From: an uncultured Pseudomonadota bacterium
GTDB lineage: Bacteria > Myxococcota_A > Polyangia > Nannocystales > Nannocystaceae
Assembly: GCA_913061055.1 (NCBI GenBank)
Contig: CAJXVA010000048.1
Span: 1-32,808 of the forward strand
Length of the DNA stretch: 32,808 nt
Direction: 5' to 3'
The number at the start of each line of letters is the position of its first letter. Positions within the stretch are counted from its first letter, which is position 1. This document shows, in pieces, positions 1 through 10,206 of the stretch. Position numbers and translations under genes: made by a program. The notes under the pieces were generated by a model. The model was given only the letters and a program-made list of their open reading frames with translations. It was not told the origin of the DNA and did not search any database.

Positions 1-163
1 CCATCAGCGCGCCCACGAGCCCGAACGAAACTCGCTGCCACCAGGAAGCCTCGACCAACGGACCACCGAGGAGCATTGGAAGGCCTGCGATCAGAAAGAA
101 AACGCCAAAGCCCAGCAGCAACCGGGTCTGGCTGCGGATGATCGGTGAAAAGTACTCCAACAT
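1..163 (-). CDS. membrane protein, 3'-truncated by window edge
   Basis: An open frame runs from an ATG at 161-163 to the left edge with no stop, giving 54 residues beginning MLEYFSPIIRSQTR. It contains a hydrophobic stretch (about residues 15-34, LLLGFGVFFLIAGLPMLLGG) and the start of a second (VSFGLVGALM). This pattern of a short cytoplasmic N-terminus followed by closely spaced membrane helices is typical of small integral membrane proteins. I do not recognise the family. It is divergent from the ATPase operon, with about 450 bp between the two starts. No clear Shine-Dalgarno sequence precedes the ATG, so the exact start is uncertain. Confidence 0.55.
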   Translation of the reverse strand, partial: MLEYFSPIIRSQTRLLLGFGVFFLIAGLPMLLGGPLVEASWWQRVSFGLVGALM

Positions 164-2439
<2,276 letters not shown>

Positions 2440-2443
<4 letters not shown>

Positions 2444-2709
2444 AACCAGCCGCTCGGCGCGAGGTCTCGGAGAAGGCCCGTCGGATGCAGTTGGCTCGAA
2501 GTCGTCCGCGAGGCGTCTGGGCCTCCGTGGGGATGATCGGCGCGGTGGGCTGGATGCTCGCCCTGCCGACCGTTGCAGGCGCCTTCGGTGGGCATCTTCT
2601 GGATATGCGCTCGGGGGGAGGCGTGACCTACGCCCTGGCCGGCCTTCTCCTGGGTCTGTGCGCGGGAGTCTACGCCGTGTGGAAGTTCGTGATCGGAGCC
2701 CGTCAGTGA
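2440..2709 (+). CDS. atpQ: N-type ATPase accessory protein AtpQ (AtpI-like)
   Basis: A small membrane protein of 89 residues with a basic N-terminus and two hydrophobic helices (about residues 27-48, rich in Gly and Ala, and 63-82 ending VYAVWKFVIG). This two-helix plan is that of the AtpI/AtpQ assembly-factor family, which in N-ATPase operons always lies between atpC and atpR. AtpI-type proteins are thought to help assemble the c-ring; that role is known for relatives and not shown here. The ATG overlaps the atpC stop (ATGA), and the stop TGA shares one base with the atpR start. Confidence 0.85.
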
Positions 2710-2981
2710 TGGACGTCCCGACCTGCATCGTCGCGGTCTCGTGGGGAGGCGTGGTTGGTGCCGCGTTCTTGTGGTTGGTCCGACGCGATACCATCCTCCT
2801 GGCGAGCGGCCCGCAGTGCAGATCCGGCGTATCGCCGAGCCGCCGACTTGTGCGCTGGGGAGCGGTGTCAGGTGCCTTGTTCGTGCCGGCATTGTGGGGC
2901 ACCGCGGTCGTCGCAAGCCTTGTTGGCTTCGATGTCGCTCGGCGCTTGCTCATTTGTCTGGAGTTGAGACGTGGAGATTGA
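2709..2981 (+). CDS. atpR: N-type ATPase accessory protein AtpR
   Basis: A 90-residue membrane protein. Its first helix is SWGGVVGAAFLWLVRR. A positively charged loop follows, then further hydrophobic stretches around GALFVPALWGTAVVASLVG. AtpR is found only in N-ATPase operons, between atpQ and atpB, and this gene has the expected size, membrane plan and place. Its biochemical role is not settled; it has been proposed to assist membrane-sector assembly. It starts at the ATG in TGATG (one-base overlap with atpQ), and its end overlaps the atpB start by 11 bp. Confidence 0.85.
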   Translation: MDVPTCIVAVSWGGVVGAAFLWLVRRDTILLASGPQCRSGVSPSRRLVRWGAVSGALFVPALWGTAVVASLVGFDVARRLLICLELRRGD

Positions 2982-3669
2982 GGGCGTCTTTCCGTACGCG
3001 GTGTTCGAGGTCGCCGGCATAGCGGTCCGCGACACTGTGGTTGTCACATGGGCGATCATGGCCTTGCTCGCCGTGGCCAGTTGGCTGTCGACGAGGCGAC
3101 TGTCGGACCGACCCCGGCCGCTGCAGAACGCGATGGAGGCGACCCTCGAAGCGGCGGAATCGTTGATTTGCGAGTCGACCAGCTACGACCCTCGTCACTT
3201 CCTTCCCCTCATCTATACTTTGGCCGTATTCCTGGCCGCAGCGAGCGTCGTCGCCCTCGTTCCCGGCGTTGGCTCGCCGACCCGCGACCTGAACACGCCG
3301 CTGGCTCTCGCCGGCATCGTATTCGTCTCGGTCCACGTCTATGGCTGGCGCCTTGCGGGTCCGGCTCGCTACCTTAGGACCTACGTAAAACCGTCCTGGG
3401 TGCTGCTGCCGTTCAATGTCATCAGCGAGGTCACCCGCACGATCGCATTAGCCCTGCGACTGTTCGGCAACACGCTTTCGGGTGAGCTTGTCGTCGCGGT
3501 GCTAGTTCTTCTGAGCGGCCTGCTGGTACCCGTTCCGATGCAGCTCTTCGGGCTGCTCATCGGTTTCATTCAAGCCTACGTCTTCACCCTTCTGGCGATG
3601 GTCTACATCGCATCCGCCCTCGGCGTCCCGCCGATGGACCTTCAACCTGCAAGGACAGAGCCATCATGA
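2971..3669 (+). CDS. atpB: N-type ATPase subunit a (AtpB)
   Basis: Membrane stator subunit that forms the ion half-channels against the c-ring. The 232-residue protein has about five hydrophobic helices and the family motif RTIALALRLFGNTLSGE, in which the Arg of ALRLFGN corresponds to the essential stator arginine (R210 of E. coli). The last helix pair includes IGFIQAYVFTLLAMVYI, also typical. The start is a GTG at 2971, inside the end of atpR; no upstream in-frame start fits better. The stop overlaps the atpE start (ATGA). Confidence 0.93.
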   Translation: MEIEGVFPYAVFEVAGIAVRDTVVVTWAIMALLAVASWLSTRRLSDRPRPLQNAMEATLEAAESLICESTSYDPRHFLPLIYTLAVFLAAASVVALVPGVGSPTRDLNTPLALAGIVFVSVHVYGWRLAGPARYLRTYVKPSWVLLPFNVISEVTRTIALALRLFGNTLSGELVVAVLVLLSGLLVPVPMQLFGLLIGFIQAYVFTLLAMVYIASALGVPPMDLQPARTEPS

Positions 3670-3929
3670 CCGTTCTCGGAATCGTCGTCTGCGTCAGCAT
3701 CTTCACCGCCGGAATCACCATCGCCATCGGGGGGTACGGCCCCTCCAGAGGGGAGGGGCAGGCTCTAGCCCAGGCCCTGGAAGCTATCTCTCGTCAACCC
3801 GACGAATCGGAGCGGATTAGAAGCACGCTGTTCGTCGGCATGGCGATGGTGGAATCGACGGCGATCTACGCGCTGGTCATCGCGCTCATCATCTTGTTCG
3901 CCAACCCGCTCCTCGAGCTCGTCAAGTGA
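3666..3929 (+). CDS. atpE: N-type ATPase subunit c (AtpE), two carboxylates
   Basis: Rotor-ring subunit of 87 residues forming a two-helix hairpin. Helix 1 runs to about residue 43 and helix 2 from about residue 54. The loop RQP (43-45) is the classic polar loop. Helix 2 has the ion site VESTAIY, with E63, S64 and T65 in the arrangement seen in Na+-type c subunits. In helix 1, E30 falls where Na+-type c subunits such as that of Ilyobacter have Gln32 (GPSRGEGQA against GPGVGQGYA), so each hairpin carries two acidic residues. N-ATPase rings can be large (c17 in Burkholderia pseudomallei, reported as H+-specific), so coupling-ion choice cannot be read from motifs alone. Start and stop overlap neighbours by 4 bp. 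Confidence 0.94.
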   Translation: MTVLGIVVCVSIFTAGITIAIGGYGPSRGEGQALAQALEAISRQPDESERIRSTLFVGMAMVESTAIYALVIALIILFANPLLELVK

Positions 3930-4642
3930 GCGTCGACCTGCCGACGCTGCTCTTTCAGAGCGTCAACTTCTTGGTGCTCGTCGTCTTGCTATGGCGACTG
4001 CTGCTTCGCCCACTCCGTCGGCACATGCAAGACAGGGCGGCTCGGATCTCGCGAGATCTGGCGGAGGTCGCTACCGGCCAGCAGGAGCTCGCGAAGAGCC
4101 AGATGACCATCGATTCAGAGCTCCGCGAGGCCCGACGTGTTCGTCGTTCAGCCCTCGAGGAGGCCCGTGCCCAGGCGGACGCAGAACGGCTCCGGATCGT
4201 AGAACAAGCCCGGGAACAATCACGGTCTGAGCGCGACACGCTGCTTGCAAGCGCCCTAGACGAGCAGGCACGGCAACAATCTCACTTTCTGCAGGGCCTC
4301 GCGCCGGCACTGACCCAGCTCTTGGCGGGGTTGCTGCGGGAACTCGGCGACGTGGCGAATCTACACGTGGTGACCTGCCAGCGGTTCGCGGATCATCTGG
4401 CGAATCTGTCGGCGGACCAACGCGACGAACTGACGCGGGCCGGTGCCAGTGGATTCTCTCTGGTAGTTGCGCGCGGTCCCGTGCCACGCGCCTTGCATTG
4501 TGCGGCCGAGCGAATCTTCAAGTCGCCCGTGACTCGAATCGACGCGAGTTTGATCGCCGGCGCGCAACTCGTCGCCGGGGATACCGTGCTGGACGGCAGC
4601 GTGCGCAGGCAGATCACCCATGCGCTTGCGAGGTTGCAATGA
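3926..4642 (+). CDS. atpF: N-type ATPase subunit b with delta-like C-terminus (AtpF)
   Basis: Peripheral stalk subunit of 238 residues, much longer than the usual ~160-residue b subunit. An N-terminal membrane helix (about residues 7-27, VNFLVLVVLLWRLLLRPLRR) leads into a long charged coiled coil (about 40-115). The last third ends in LIAGAQLVAGDTVLDGSVRR, which matches the C-terminal signature of subunit delta (LIGG...GDTVIDGSVR). No separate atpH (delta) gene is present, so this protein probably supplies both b and delta functions; that is an inference from the motif. It starts with GTG overlapping the atpE stop (GTGA) and ends overlapping atpA (ATGA). Confidence 0.9.
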   Translation: MSVDLPTLLFQSVNFLVLVVLLWRLLLRPLRRHMQDRAARISRDLAEVATGQQELAKSQMTIDSELREARRVRRSALEEARAQADAERLRIVEQAREQSRSERDTLLASALDEQARQQSHFLQGLAPALTQLLAGLLRELGDVANLHVVTCQRFADHLANLSADQRDELTRAGASGFSLVVARGPVPRALHCAAERIFKSPVTRIDASLIAGAQLVAGDTVLDGSVRRQITHALARLQ

Positions 4643-6156
4643 TCGCTCCTCCGCCGGACGACGGCGACGCGGGCCGGCTCGACGACATCGCGGGACGGCT
4701 CGGGGCAGCCGCGGAACAGTATGCGTTCCAGCCGCATAGCACCTCAGTCGGACACGTCGTGTCGATCGCCGACGGCGTGGCCCGGATTTCTGGCTTGCCC
4801 GGCGCGGCTCTGTCCGAGCGAGTGACCATCGGCGAAGGCCGTCCCGGAATAGTGCTCGATCTGGATGAGGACGAGCTCGGCGTCGCGTTGCTCGATGATC
4901 CGGACGGCGTCCACGTTGGTGATGTTGTGGTGGGCACGGGTGACGTGCTCTGTGTCCCGGTTGGAGACGAGTTGCTCGGGCGCGTCGTCGATCCTCTGGG
5001 GCGACCCGCTGACGGTGGCCCCGACTGGGCGAACGTTGAGGCTTGGCCCATCGAGCGCCCGGCGCCGCCGCTGGTGGACCGCGCGGCAGTCCGTGAGCCG
5101 CTCTCGACGGGGATCACCGCCGTCGACGCCTTGTTCCCGATCGGGCGCGGGCAACGAGAACTCATCGTCGGGGACCGGGGTACCGGCAAGTCAACGCTTG
5201 CGATCGATGCAGTGCTCAACCAGCGAGACACAGGAGTGCGCTGTGTCATCGTGTCGATCGGGCAACAGTCGTCGTCGGTCGTTCAGCTTCTGGATCGTTT
5301 GCGGCGCCACGATGCGCTCCAAAACACGGTGGTGGTGATTGCCCCTCCGTCGAGCACCCCGGGGTTCCGATTCATTGCTCCCTACGCGGGCTGCACGATC
5401 GCCGAGTACTTCCGTGACCGGGGCGAGGAAGCTCTCATCATCTTCGACGACTTGACCGAGCATGCTGTCGCGTATCGGGAACTCGCGTTGCTGCTACGCA
5501 GACCTCCAGGGCGCGAGGCCTACCCGGGGGATATCTTCTACGTGCACTCCCGGCTGCTTGAGCGAGGCACCCGGCTCAGCGACAGAAAAGGGGGCGGCTC
5601 GCTCACGATGCTCCCCATCGCGGAGACCCATGCCGGGCGCATCAGCGACTTCATTCCGACAAACCTGATCTCGATCACGGACGGGCAGCTGTATCTTGAC
5701 CCGATGGCGTTCGACCGCGGCGTCAAACCCGCCGTGGACGTCGGCCTGAGTGTGTCTCGCGTGGGCGGTAGAACCCAGAGACCGGCGATGAAAGCGGTCG
5801 CGAGCAAGCTGCGACTCGATGCGGCTCGGTTCCGCGAAATCGAGGTTTTCAGCCGGTTTGGCGGCCGGGTTGATGCCTCCACCCAACGCCTACTGGCGCG
5901 CGGCGAGCGGATTCGAGAGCTGCTCAAACAAGGTCCGGGACGGCCGCGGTCGCCGGCGCAGCAGGTCGCGCTGCTCGTTGCGCTCGAGGAGGGTTGTTTC
6001 GACAACCTTGCAACGGAAGAAGTCGCAGCTCACGTCGACAGACTCTTGGCCGGAATCGCCGGACGCTCAGAAGAATTTCGCCATGCGCTCGCCGAGGGGC
6101 CGCCTCCAACCGACGACCTGAGACGAGCCGTCCGCTCGTTGCTCGAAGAGGCATGA
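4639..6156 (+). CDS. atpA: N-type ATPase subunit alpha (AtpA)
   Basis: Non-catalytic nucleotide-binding subunit of the ATPase head, 505 residues. Visible hallmarks are the N-terminal barrel (VGHVVSIADGVARISGLPG), the Walker A loop GDRGTGKST, the Walker B-like IIFDDLTEHA, and the alpha signature SDRKGGGSLTMLPIAETHAG. The Walker loop has Gly in place of the usual Gln (GDRQTGKT in most alpha subunits), a mild variation. The start is the ATG in the ATGA overlap with atpF at 4639. A longer upstream frame exists but lies inside atpF and adds no family sequence. atpG follows after 4 bp. Confidence 0.95.
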   Translation: MIAPPPDDGDAGRLDDIAGRLGAAAEQYAFQPHSTSVGHVVSIADGVARISGLPGAALSERVTIGEGRPGIVLDLDEDELGVALLDDPDGVHVGDVVVGTGDVLCVPVGDELLGRVVDPLGRPADGGPDWANVEAWPIERPAPPLVDRAAVREPLSTGITAVDALFPIGRGQRELIVGDRGTGKSTLAIDAVLNQRDTGVRCVIVSIGQQSSSVVQLLDRLRRHDALQNTVVVIAPPSSTPGFRFIAPYAGCTIAEYFRDRGEEALIIFDDLTEHAVAYRELALLLRRPPGREAYPGDIFYVHSRLLERGTRLSDRKGGGSLTMLPIAETHAGRISDFIPTNLISITDGQLYLDPMAFDRGVKPAVDVGLSVSRVGGRTQRPAMKAVASKLRLDAARFREIEVFSRFGGRVDASTQRLLARGERIRELLKQGPGRPRSPAQQVALLVALEEGCFDNLATEEVAAHVDRLLAGIAGRSEEFRHALAEGPPPTDDLRRAVRSLLEEA

Positions 6157-6160
6157 CCCC

Positions 6161-7051
6161 ATGGACGAGACGACACTTCAGCGGCGACGGGACAACTCAC
6201 TAGCAGTGCGAGAGATCCTCGTATCCATGCGGGCACTGTCCGGCGTCCAGCTACGCAGAGGACATGCCGCGTTGCAGACGGTTCGCAAGTACGAGAACTC
6301 GATCGCGCGCGGGCTGCTCACCTCCGGGTTCGAGCCGATCACACAGCCCGACCCGGTCCGCGTGATGCTGATCGTGTTGGGTAGCGACCAGGGCATGTGC
6401 GGCGCCCTGACGCGTCACCTGGTGGAACGTGCCGTGGCTCGCATCCATCGCCTGCACGCAGAGGTACGGCTGGTCGTCGCTGTGGGCCGACGCACTCGGG
6501 CGCAGCTTGAGGCTGCAGGGCATCGAGTCGACTTCGCCCACGATGCGCCCGTATCCGTTCACGGGGTAGACAAGATCGTGGGGACGTTGGCGACACATCT
6601 CGAGCGAGAGCTTCCTGGGGGGGAGTGCTGTCGCGTGGAGGTGGTCTACAACCGGCACGTCGACGATCCTGAGGACCAAGCGACCGCCCTGCGCGTGTAC
6701 CCTCCACGACCCACGCCCGCCACGGGCGCGCCGGCAGTTGTCCGCAAGTCGGCTGGCTACGGACCTCTCAGTTACGAACCGCTGCAGAGCGTTCTCGAGG
6801 CCTCGTTGCTGGAGTGGACGTACGCTGCGATCTACCGGTGCGCCCTGGAGTCACTGACCGCCGAGCACGACGCACGGTTGCGTACAACCGATGCTGCGAT
6901 CCACACATTGGACGATCGGCTCGACGACATGCGGATCGAACTGAATCGCCTCCGTCAGGAAGGGATCACCAACGAACTCCAGGAACTCTTCGCTGGGTCC
7001 GTGGCTCAACGCGCCCCGTTCAAAGGCGGACGCGGTCGAAGCAGCCGCTAG
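6161..7051 (+). CDS. atpG: N-type ATPase subunit gamma (AtpG)
   Basis: Central rotor shaft, 296 residues. The N-terminal helix (ETTLQRRRDNSLAVREILVSM...) and the C-terminal helix (about residues 215-275) are the two coiled-coil halves that penetrate the alpha/beta ring. The middle contains LIVLGSDQGMCGALT, equivalent to the conserved GSDRGLCGG turn of gamma subunits. The C-terminal helix lacks the usual AM.AA.DNA wording and reads LRTTDAAIHTLDDRLDDM, a divergence common in N-type gamma subunits. It starts 4 bp after atpA and completes the full set of nine N-ATPase genes. Confidence 0.92.
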   Translation: MDETTLQRRRDNSLAVREILVSMRALSGVQLRRGHAALQTVRKYENSIARGLLTSGFEPITQPDPVRVMLIVLGSDQGMCGALTRHLVERAVARIHRLHAEVRLVVAVGRRTRAQLEAAGHRVDFAHDAPVSVHGVDKIVGTLATHLERELPGGECCRVEVVYNRHVDDPEDQATALRVYPPRPTPATGAPAVVRKSAGYGPLSYEPLQSVLEASLLEWTYAAIYRCALESLTAEHDARLRTTDAAIHTLDDRLDDMRIELNRLRQEGITNELQELFAGSVAQRAPFKGGRGRSSR

Positions 7052-7067
7052 ACGAAATCGGAGTGTG

Positions 7068-7934
7068 ATGGCCACCGACGAGACTACCGAATCCGGCGGC
7101 ACGCGTGACTCCGAGAGACGGCGCGTGCACCTACCTTTGGCTGCACCGGCCAAGAACCAGGGCGGAGCGCCCGCTCCGAACGCCGCTGCACGGAACACGC
7201 TCGAACGCGTGCTGGCCCGACTACTCCGCGGCATCGTTCGGCGCGCGGCTCGGCAGACCCTGCAGGGCCGCCGGGTCAGTCGCAGTGATCCAGCGGCTGG
7301 ACGGTTCTTAGGGCCCGACGTCGACGCCTTCCTTGCCGACATGTGGCGGCGTGTCGCAGCGATCCTGGCATCGAGCTCGTACGTGCGCGCCCCGACCCTG
7401 GGCAATCGTTGCAATGTGTTCCTTGCCGTCTTGACGGTGGCGGCCTACCACGCGCTGATCGCTGCTGGTATCGAGCGCGCGTATGCGTGCGAGCTCTTCG
7501 CCGACGTGGGCTGGAAAGTCTATGAGCGCATGATCCGGATCCCGCTCTCGTTTGGCCGGGTCGTCACCCGAGACCCGCAGCGCCGGATCGACGTGGCGCT
7601 GCGCTCGCTGATGCGCTTCCCTTTTAGCGCCCCTGGGCGGCCTGGATACGAGGTCACGACCCGCTCGATCAACGGGTGTCTCCACACCGACTGGAGCTAC
7701 TGCGCGCCATTCGGCTTTGTCGAGCGCTACGTCGCCGAGAACGGCGATCGGGGAGAAGCGGACGCGTTTTACCAATCGTGGTGCCTGTACGACTGGCCGG
7801 CGGCCGACCTGCTCGCCGGCGCAGGCCCGTTCGAGCGCGGGCACTATGCACGCCGCCACACATTGTCGCGCGGGGACGGGGTCTGCGACATGCGATGGTC
7901 GGCGGCCGCGCTCGATGAGCGGGGCCGCCGGTGA
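7068..7934 (+). CDS. ATC-hydrolase-like protein next to N-ATPase
   Basis: A 288-residue soluble protein with a disordered, basic N-terminus (about residues 1-60). The folded part has a helical region around CNVFLAVLTVAAYHALIAAG and a C-terminal half with CAPFGFVERYVAE, FYQSWCLYDWPAAD and RRHTLSRGDGVCDMRW. The pattern of conserved Cys/Trp/Asp and a terminal H...L..G...CD.R.. motif resembles the L-2-amino-thiazoline-4-carboxylic acid hydrolase family (PF14196-like). This is recognition by eye, so substrate and activity are unknown. It starts 16 bp after atpG with GGAG 4 nt ahead of the ATG, so it is probably part of the same transcript. A GTG at 7065 is an alternative start. Confidence 0.55.
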   Translation: MATDETTESGGTRDSERRRVHLPLAAPAKNQGGAPAPNAAARNTLERVLARLLRGIVRRAARQTLQGRRVSRSDPAAGRFLGPDVDAFLADMWRRVAAILASSSYVRAPTLGNRCNVFLAVLTVAAYHALIAAGIERAYACELFADVGWKVYERMIRIPLSFGRVVTRDPQRRIDVALRSLMRFPFSAPGRPGYEVTTRSINGCLHTDWSYCAPFGFVERYVAENGDRGEADAFYQSWCLYDWPAADLLAGAGPFERGHYARRHTLSRGDGVCDMRWSAAALDERGRR

Positions 7935-8027
7935 CGCGCCCCCCGACCGTCACCCTCCGAGCTGGGCAGCAGGAACCGACCTGGAGGCTAAGAATGGCCG
8001 GTGCGGCGAATCAGCAAGTGCAGTCGG

Positions 8028-10199
8028 TCATCCCGCGTTTGTTCCCAGCAACACGGCCACACTCCTGGCCGCCAGCGGGTAGCAGTCTCCCGCGAGAGAG
8101 TCCTCGGTGCCGGCTTCGACGATGTCGCTGGGCGTCGGCAGCGAGGTGTCGATGCAGCGCAACCAGTCCCGACCTCGGGCAGCGGGAAAACCAAAATTGA
8201 CAGCGCTGGTCCCCATGTTGACCATCACGAGGAGGTCGTCGTCCCCCTCCGACTGCCCGTCGAGCAGGAACGCGAACGTGTGCGATCCCGATGAAAAGTC
8301 GACGGCTCCCTGAGGGCCGAGCCAAGTGACGTCGTCGCGCCAGAACTCGGCGCGGCAAAGCGAAGGGTGCGCCTTCCGAAACGCAATCAACAGCCCAGAG
8401 AAGCGAAAGAAGTCTGCGTTGCGATCGAGGCGTCCCCAGTCGAGCCAGCTGGTTTCATTGTCCTGGTTGTACGGGTTCGAGTTGCCGGACTGGGTGTGCA
8501 GGAACTCGTCGCCCATGCGGATCATCGGCGTACCGTTTGAGAGCAGCAGCAGGCACATCAAGTTCTTTGCCTGCCGCTTGCGCACAGCGAGCACGGTGTC
8601 GGAAGCTCCCTCATCACCCTCATGACCGCCGTTCCAGCTGAAATCCCGGTGGCCATCGCGGTTGTCGTGCCCGTTCGCCCAGTTGCGCTGGGCCTGGTAG
8701 GAGACCAAGTCGTACAGCGTTAGACCGTCGTGCGAAGCGACATAGTTGAGGCTCTGAAACGGTCGGAGGGAGTGGGCGCGATCATCGGGAAACAGGTCGG
8801 AGCTGCCGTACATCCGAGTCATTGTTTCCGCGACATAGCCCGCATCGCCCCGCACGAACCTCTGAAGGGCGTCGCGATACGCAGCGTTCCATTGCATCCA
8901 CGTCGTACCCGGGAAACGGTGGCCCAAGAGGTAGGCATCGGCCGCGTCCCATGGCTCGGCGATGAGTCGCGCCTGCGACAGGACCGGATCGTCGGCGATC
9001 TGCGCGAAGATGGGAGCCTCGTCGGTCGCGAGGCTCCCATCCGCGCGCCGGGCGAAGACTGAAGCCAAATCAAAACGAAACCCGTCGACTCCCATTTCGG
9101 ACACCCAGTACCGCAGGCTGTCCAGGACAAGTTGGCGAACAGCCGGCTCGCTCGTGTTTAGGGTATTTCCCGTCCCGGTGAAGTTGGCGTACGGCTGGTC
9201 TTCGGCGCCAGAGAGAAGGTAGTAGGTACGGCCGTCGATGCCGCGGAAACTGTACGTGGGACCACGCTGGTCCCCCTCGGTTGTATGATTGTACACGACG
9301 TCGAGGAGGACTTCGATTCCCGCCGTGTGGAGCGCATCCACCATGGCCCGGAACTCCTTTCGTTGCGCGCAAGCATCTGGCTCCGTCGCGTACGAGTGAT
9401 GCACCGCGAAGAAGTTGAGCGGCATGTACCCCCAGTAGTTATCCTCGCCGGGATCAAACTGAAAGACCGGCATCAGCTCCACCGCCGTGACGCCGAGCTG
9501 CTGGAGGTAGGGAATCTTTTGCACGATCCCTTCGAACGTGCCCCGGCTCTTGGGTGTCACCCCGGATGACCGATGCTGGGTGAACCCGCGCACGTGCATT
9601 TCATAGATCACCAGGTCTGACGCATGTCGCATCGGCGGCGACGCTCTCGTCGAGCCGACGCAGCGGCATTCGTTGAGCAGAGCAAGCGGCGCGATCCCAG
9701 CGTTCGATCCGGGAGTCTGTGCGGCCTCGCGACTGAACCCCGGCGGAAAGAAGACCGACTTTGCGTAGGGATCGAGCAGGAGTTTCGCCTCGTCCGACCT
9801 TCCGTGGACGTCGACTGCGTTGCCGCCGAAGACGCGATACGCGTAGTAGTGGCCATCTTGAGCCTCGACTCGACGAATTCGACAGTGCCAGATCGGCCCT
9901 GTCTTGTTGCGCGGCACGACGAAGTCGCGCTCGAGCACGGGTGTCACCAGGTCCTCCGAGTCGTACAGGAGCAGCCGAACGCTGTGCGCGTGTTTTGAGT
10001 AGAGCGCGAAGTTGTACGCCTGCTCACGGACCATCCAACTCACTCCCAGCGGGGAGGATCTGCCGTTCCTGGACTCCCAGCGCGTACTGGTTGGATACGC
10101 CCGCAACTGCTCGGGCGAGGCCGTCTTGCTGCAATGCAAACAGGTGAGCGGAGCGCTCATCGCAGGATGAGCGCTCCGCGTCCGTTTCTGCGACGACAT
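8028..10199 (-). CDS. glgX: glycogen debranching enzyme, GlgX/isoamylase type
   Basis: Hydrolyses alpha-1,6 branches of glycogen or limit dextrins in the cytoplasm. The 723-residue protein has an N-terminal CBM48-type beta domain (YNFALYSKHAHSVRLLLYD, about residues 62-80) and a GH13 barrel. The four GH13 signatures are all visible: DVVYNH (300-305), DGFRFDLA with nucleophile D377, the acid/base E415 in LIAEPWD, and H490-D491 in NYVASHDG. The N-terminal ~40 residues, including CLHC, are an extension not usual for GlgX. The ATG at 10199 has GAGG 5 nt upstream. It lies 7 bp after the CBM48 gene on the same strand, so the two form an operon, and it converges on the ATC-hydrolase-like gene. Confidence 0.92.
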   Translation of the reverse strand: MSSQKRTRSAHPAMSAPLTCLHCSKTASPEQLRAYPTSTRWESRNGRSSPLGVSWMVREQAYNFALYSKHAHSVRLLLYDSEDLVTPVLERDFVVPRNKTGPIWHCRIRRVEAQDGHYYAYRVFGGNAVDVHGRSDEAKLLLDPYAKSVFFPPGFSREAAQTPGSNAGIAPLALLNECRCVGSTRASPPMRHASDLVIYEMHVRGFTQHRSSGVTPKSRGTFEGIVQKIPYLQQLGVTAVELMPVFQFDPGEDNYWGYMPLNFFAVHHSYATEPDACAQRKEFRAMVDALHTAGIEVLLDVVYNHTTEGDQRGPTYSFRGIDGRTYYLLSGAEDQPYANFTGTGNTLNTSEPAVRQLVLDSLRYWVSEMGVDGFRFDLASVFARRADGSLATDEAPIFAQIADDPVLSQARLIAEPWDAADAYLLGHRFPGTTWMQWNAAYRDALQRFVRGDAGYVAETMTRMYGSSDLFPDDRAHSLRPFQSLNYVASHDGLTLYDLVSYQAQRNWANGHDNRDGHRDFSWNGGHEGDEGASDTVLAVRKRQAKNLMCLLLLSNGTPMIRMGDEFLHTQSGNSNPYNQDNETSWLDWGRLDRNADFFRFSGLLIAFRKAHPSLCRAEFWRDDVTWLGPQGAVDFSSGSHTFAFLLDGQSEGDDDLLVMVNMGTSAVNFGFPAARGRDWLRCIDTSLPTPSDIVEAGTEDSLAGDCYPLAARSVAVLLGTNAG

Positions 10200-10206
10200 C
10201 GCGACC

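Noticed and set aside
7930-7954. Inverted GGTGAC...GTCACC at the end of the ATC-hydrolase-like gene as a terminator
   Set aside because: The stem is only 6 bp with a 13-nt loop, overlaps the stop codon and has no T-tract.
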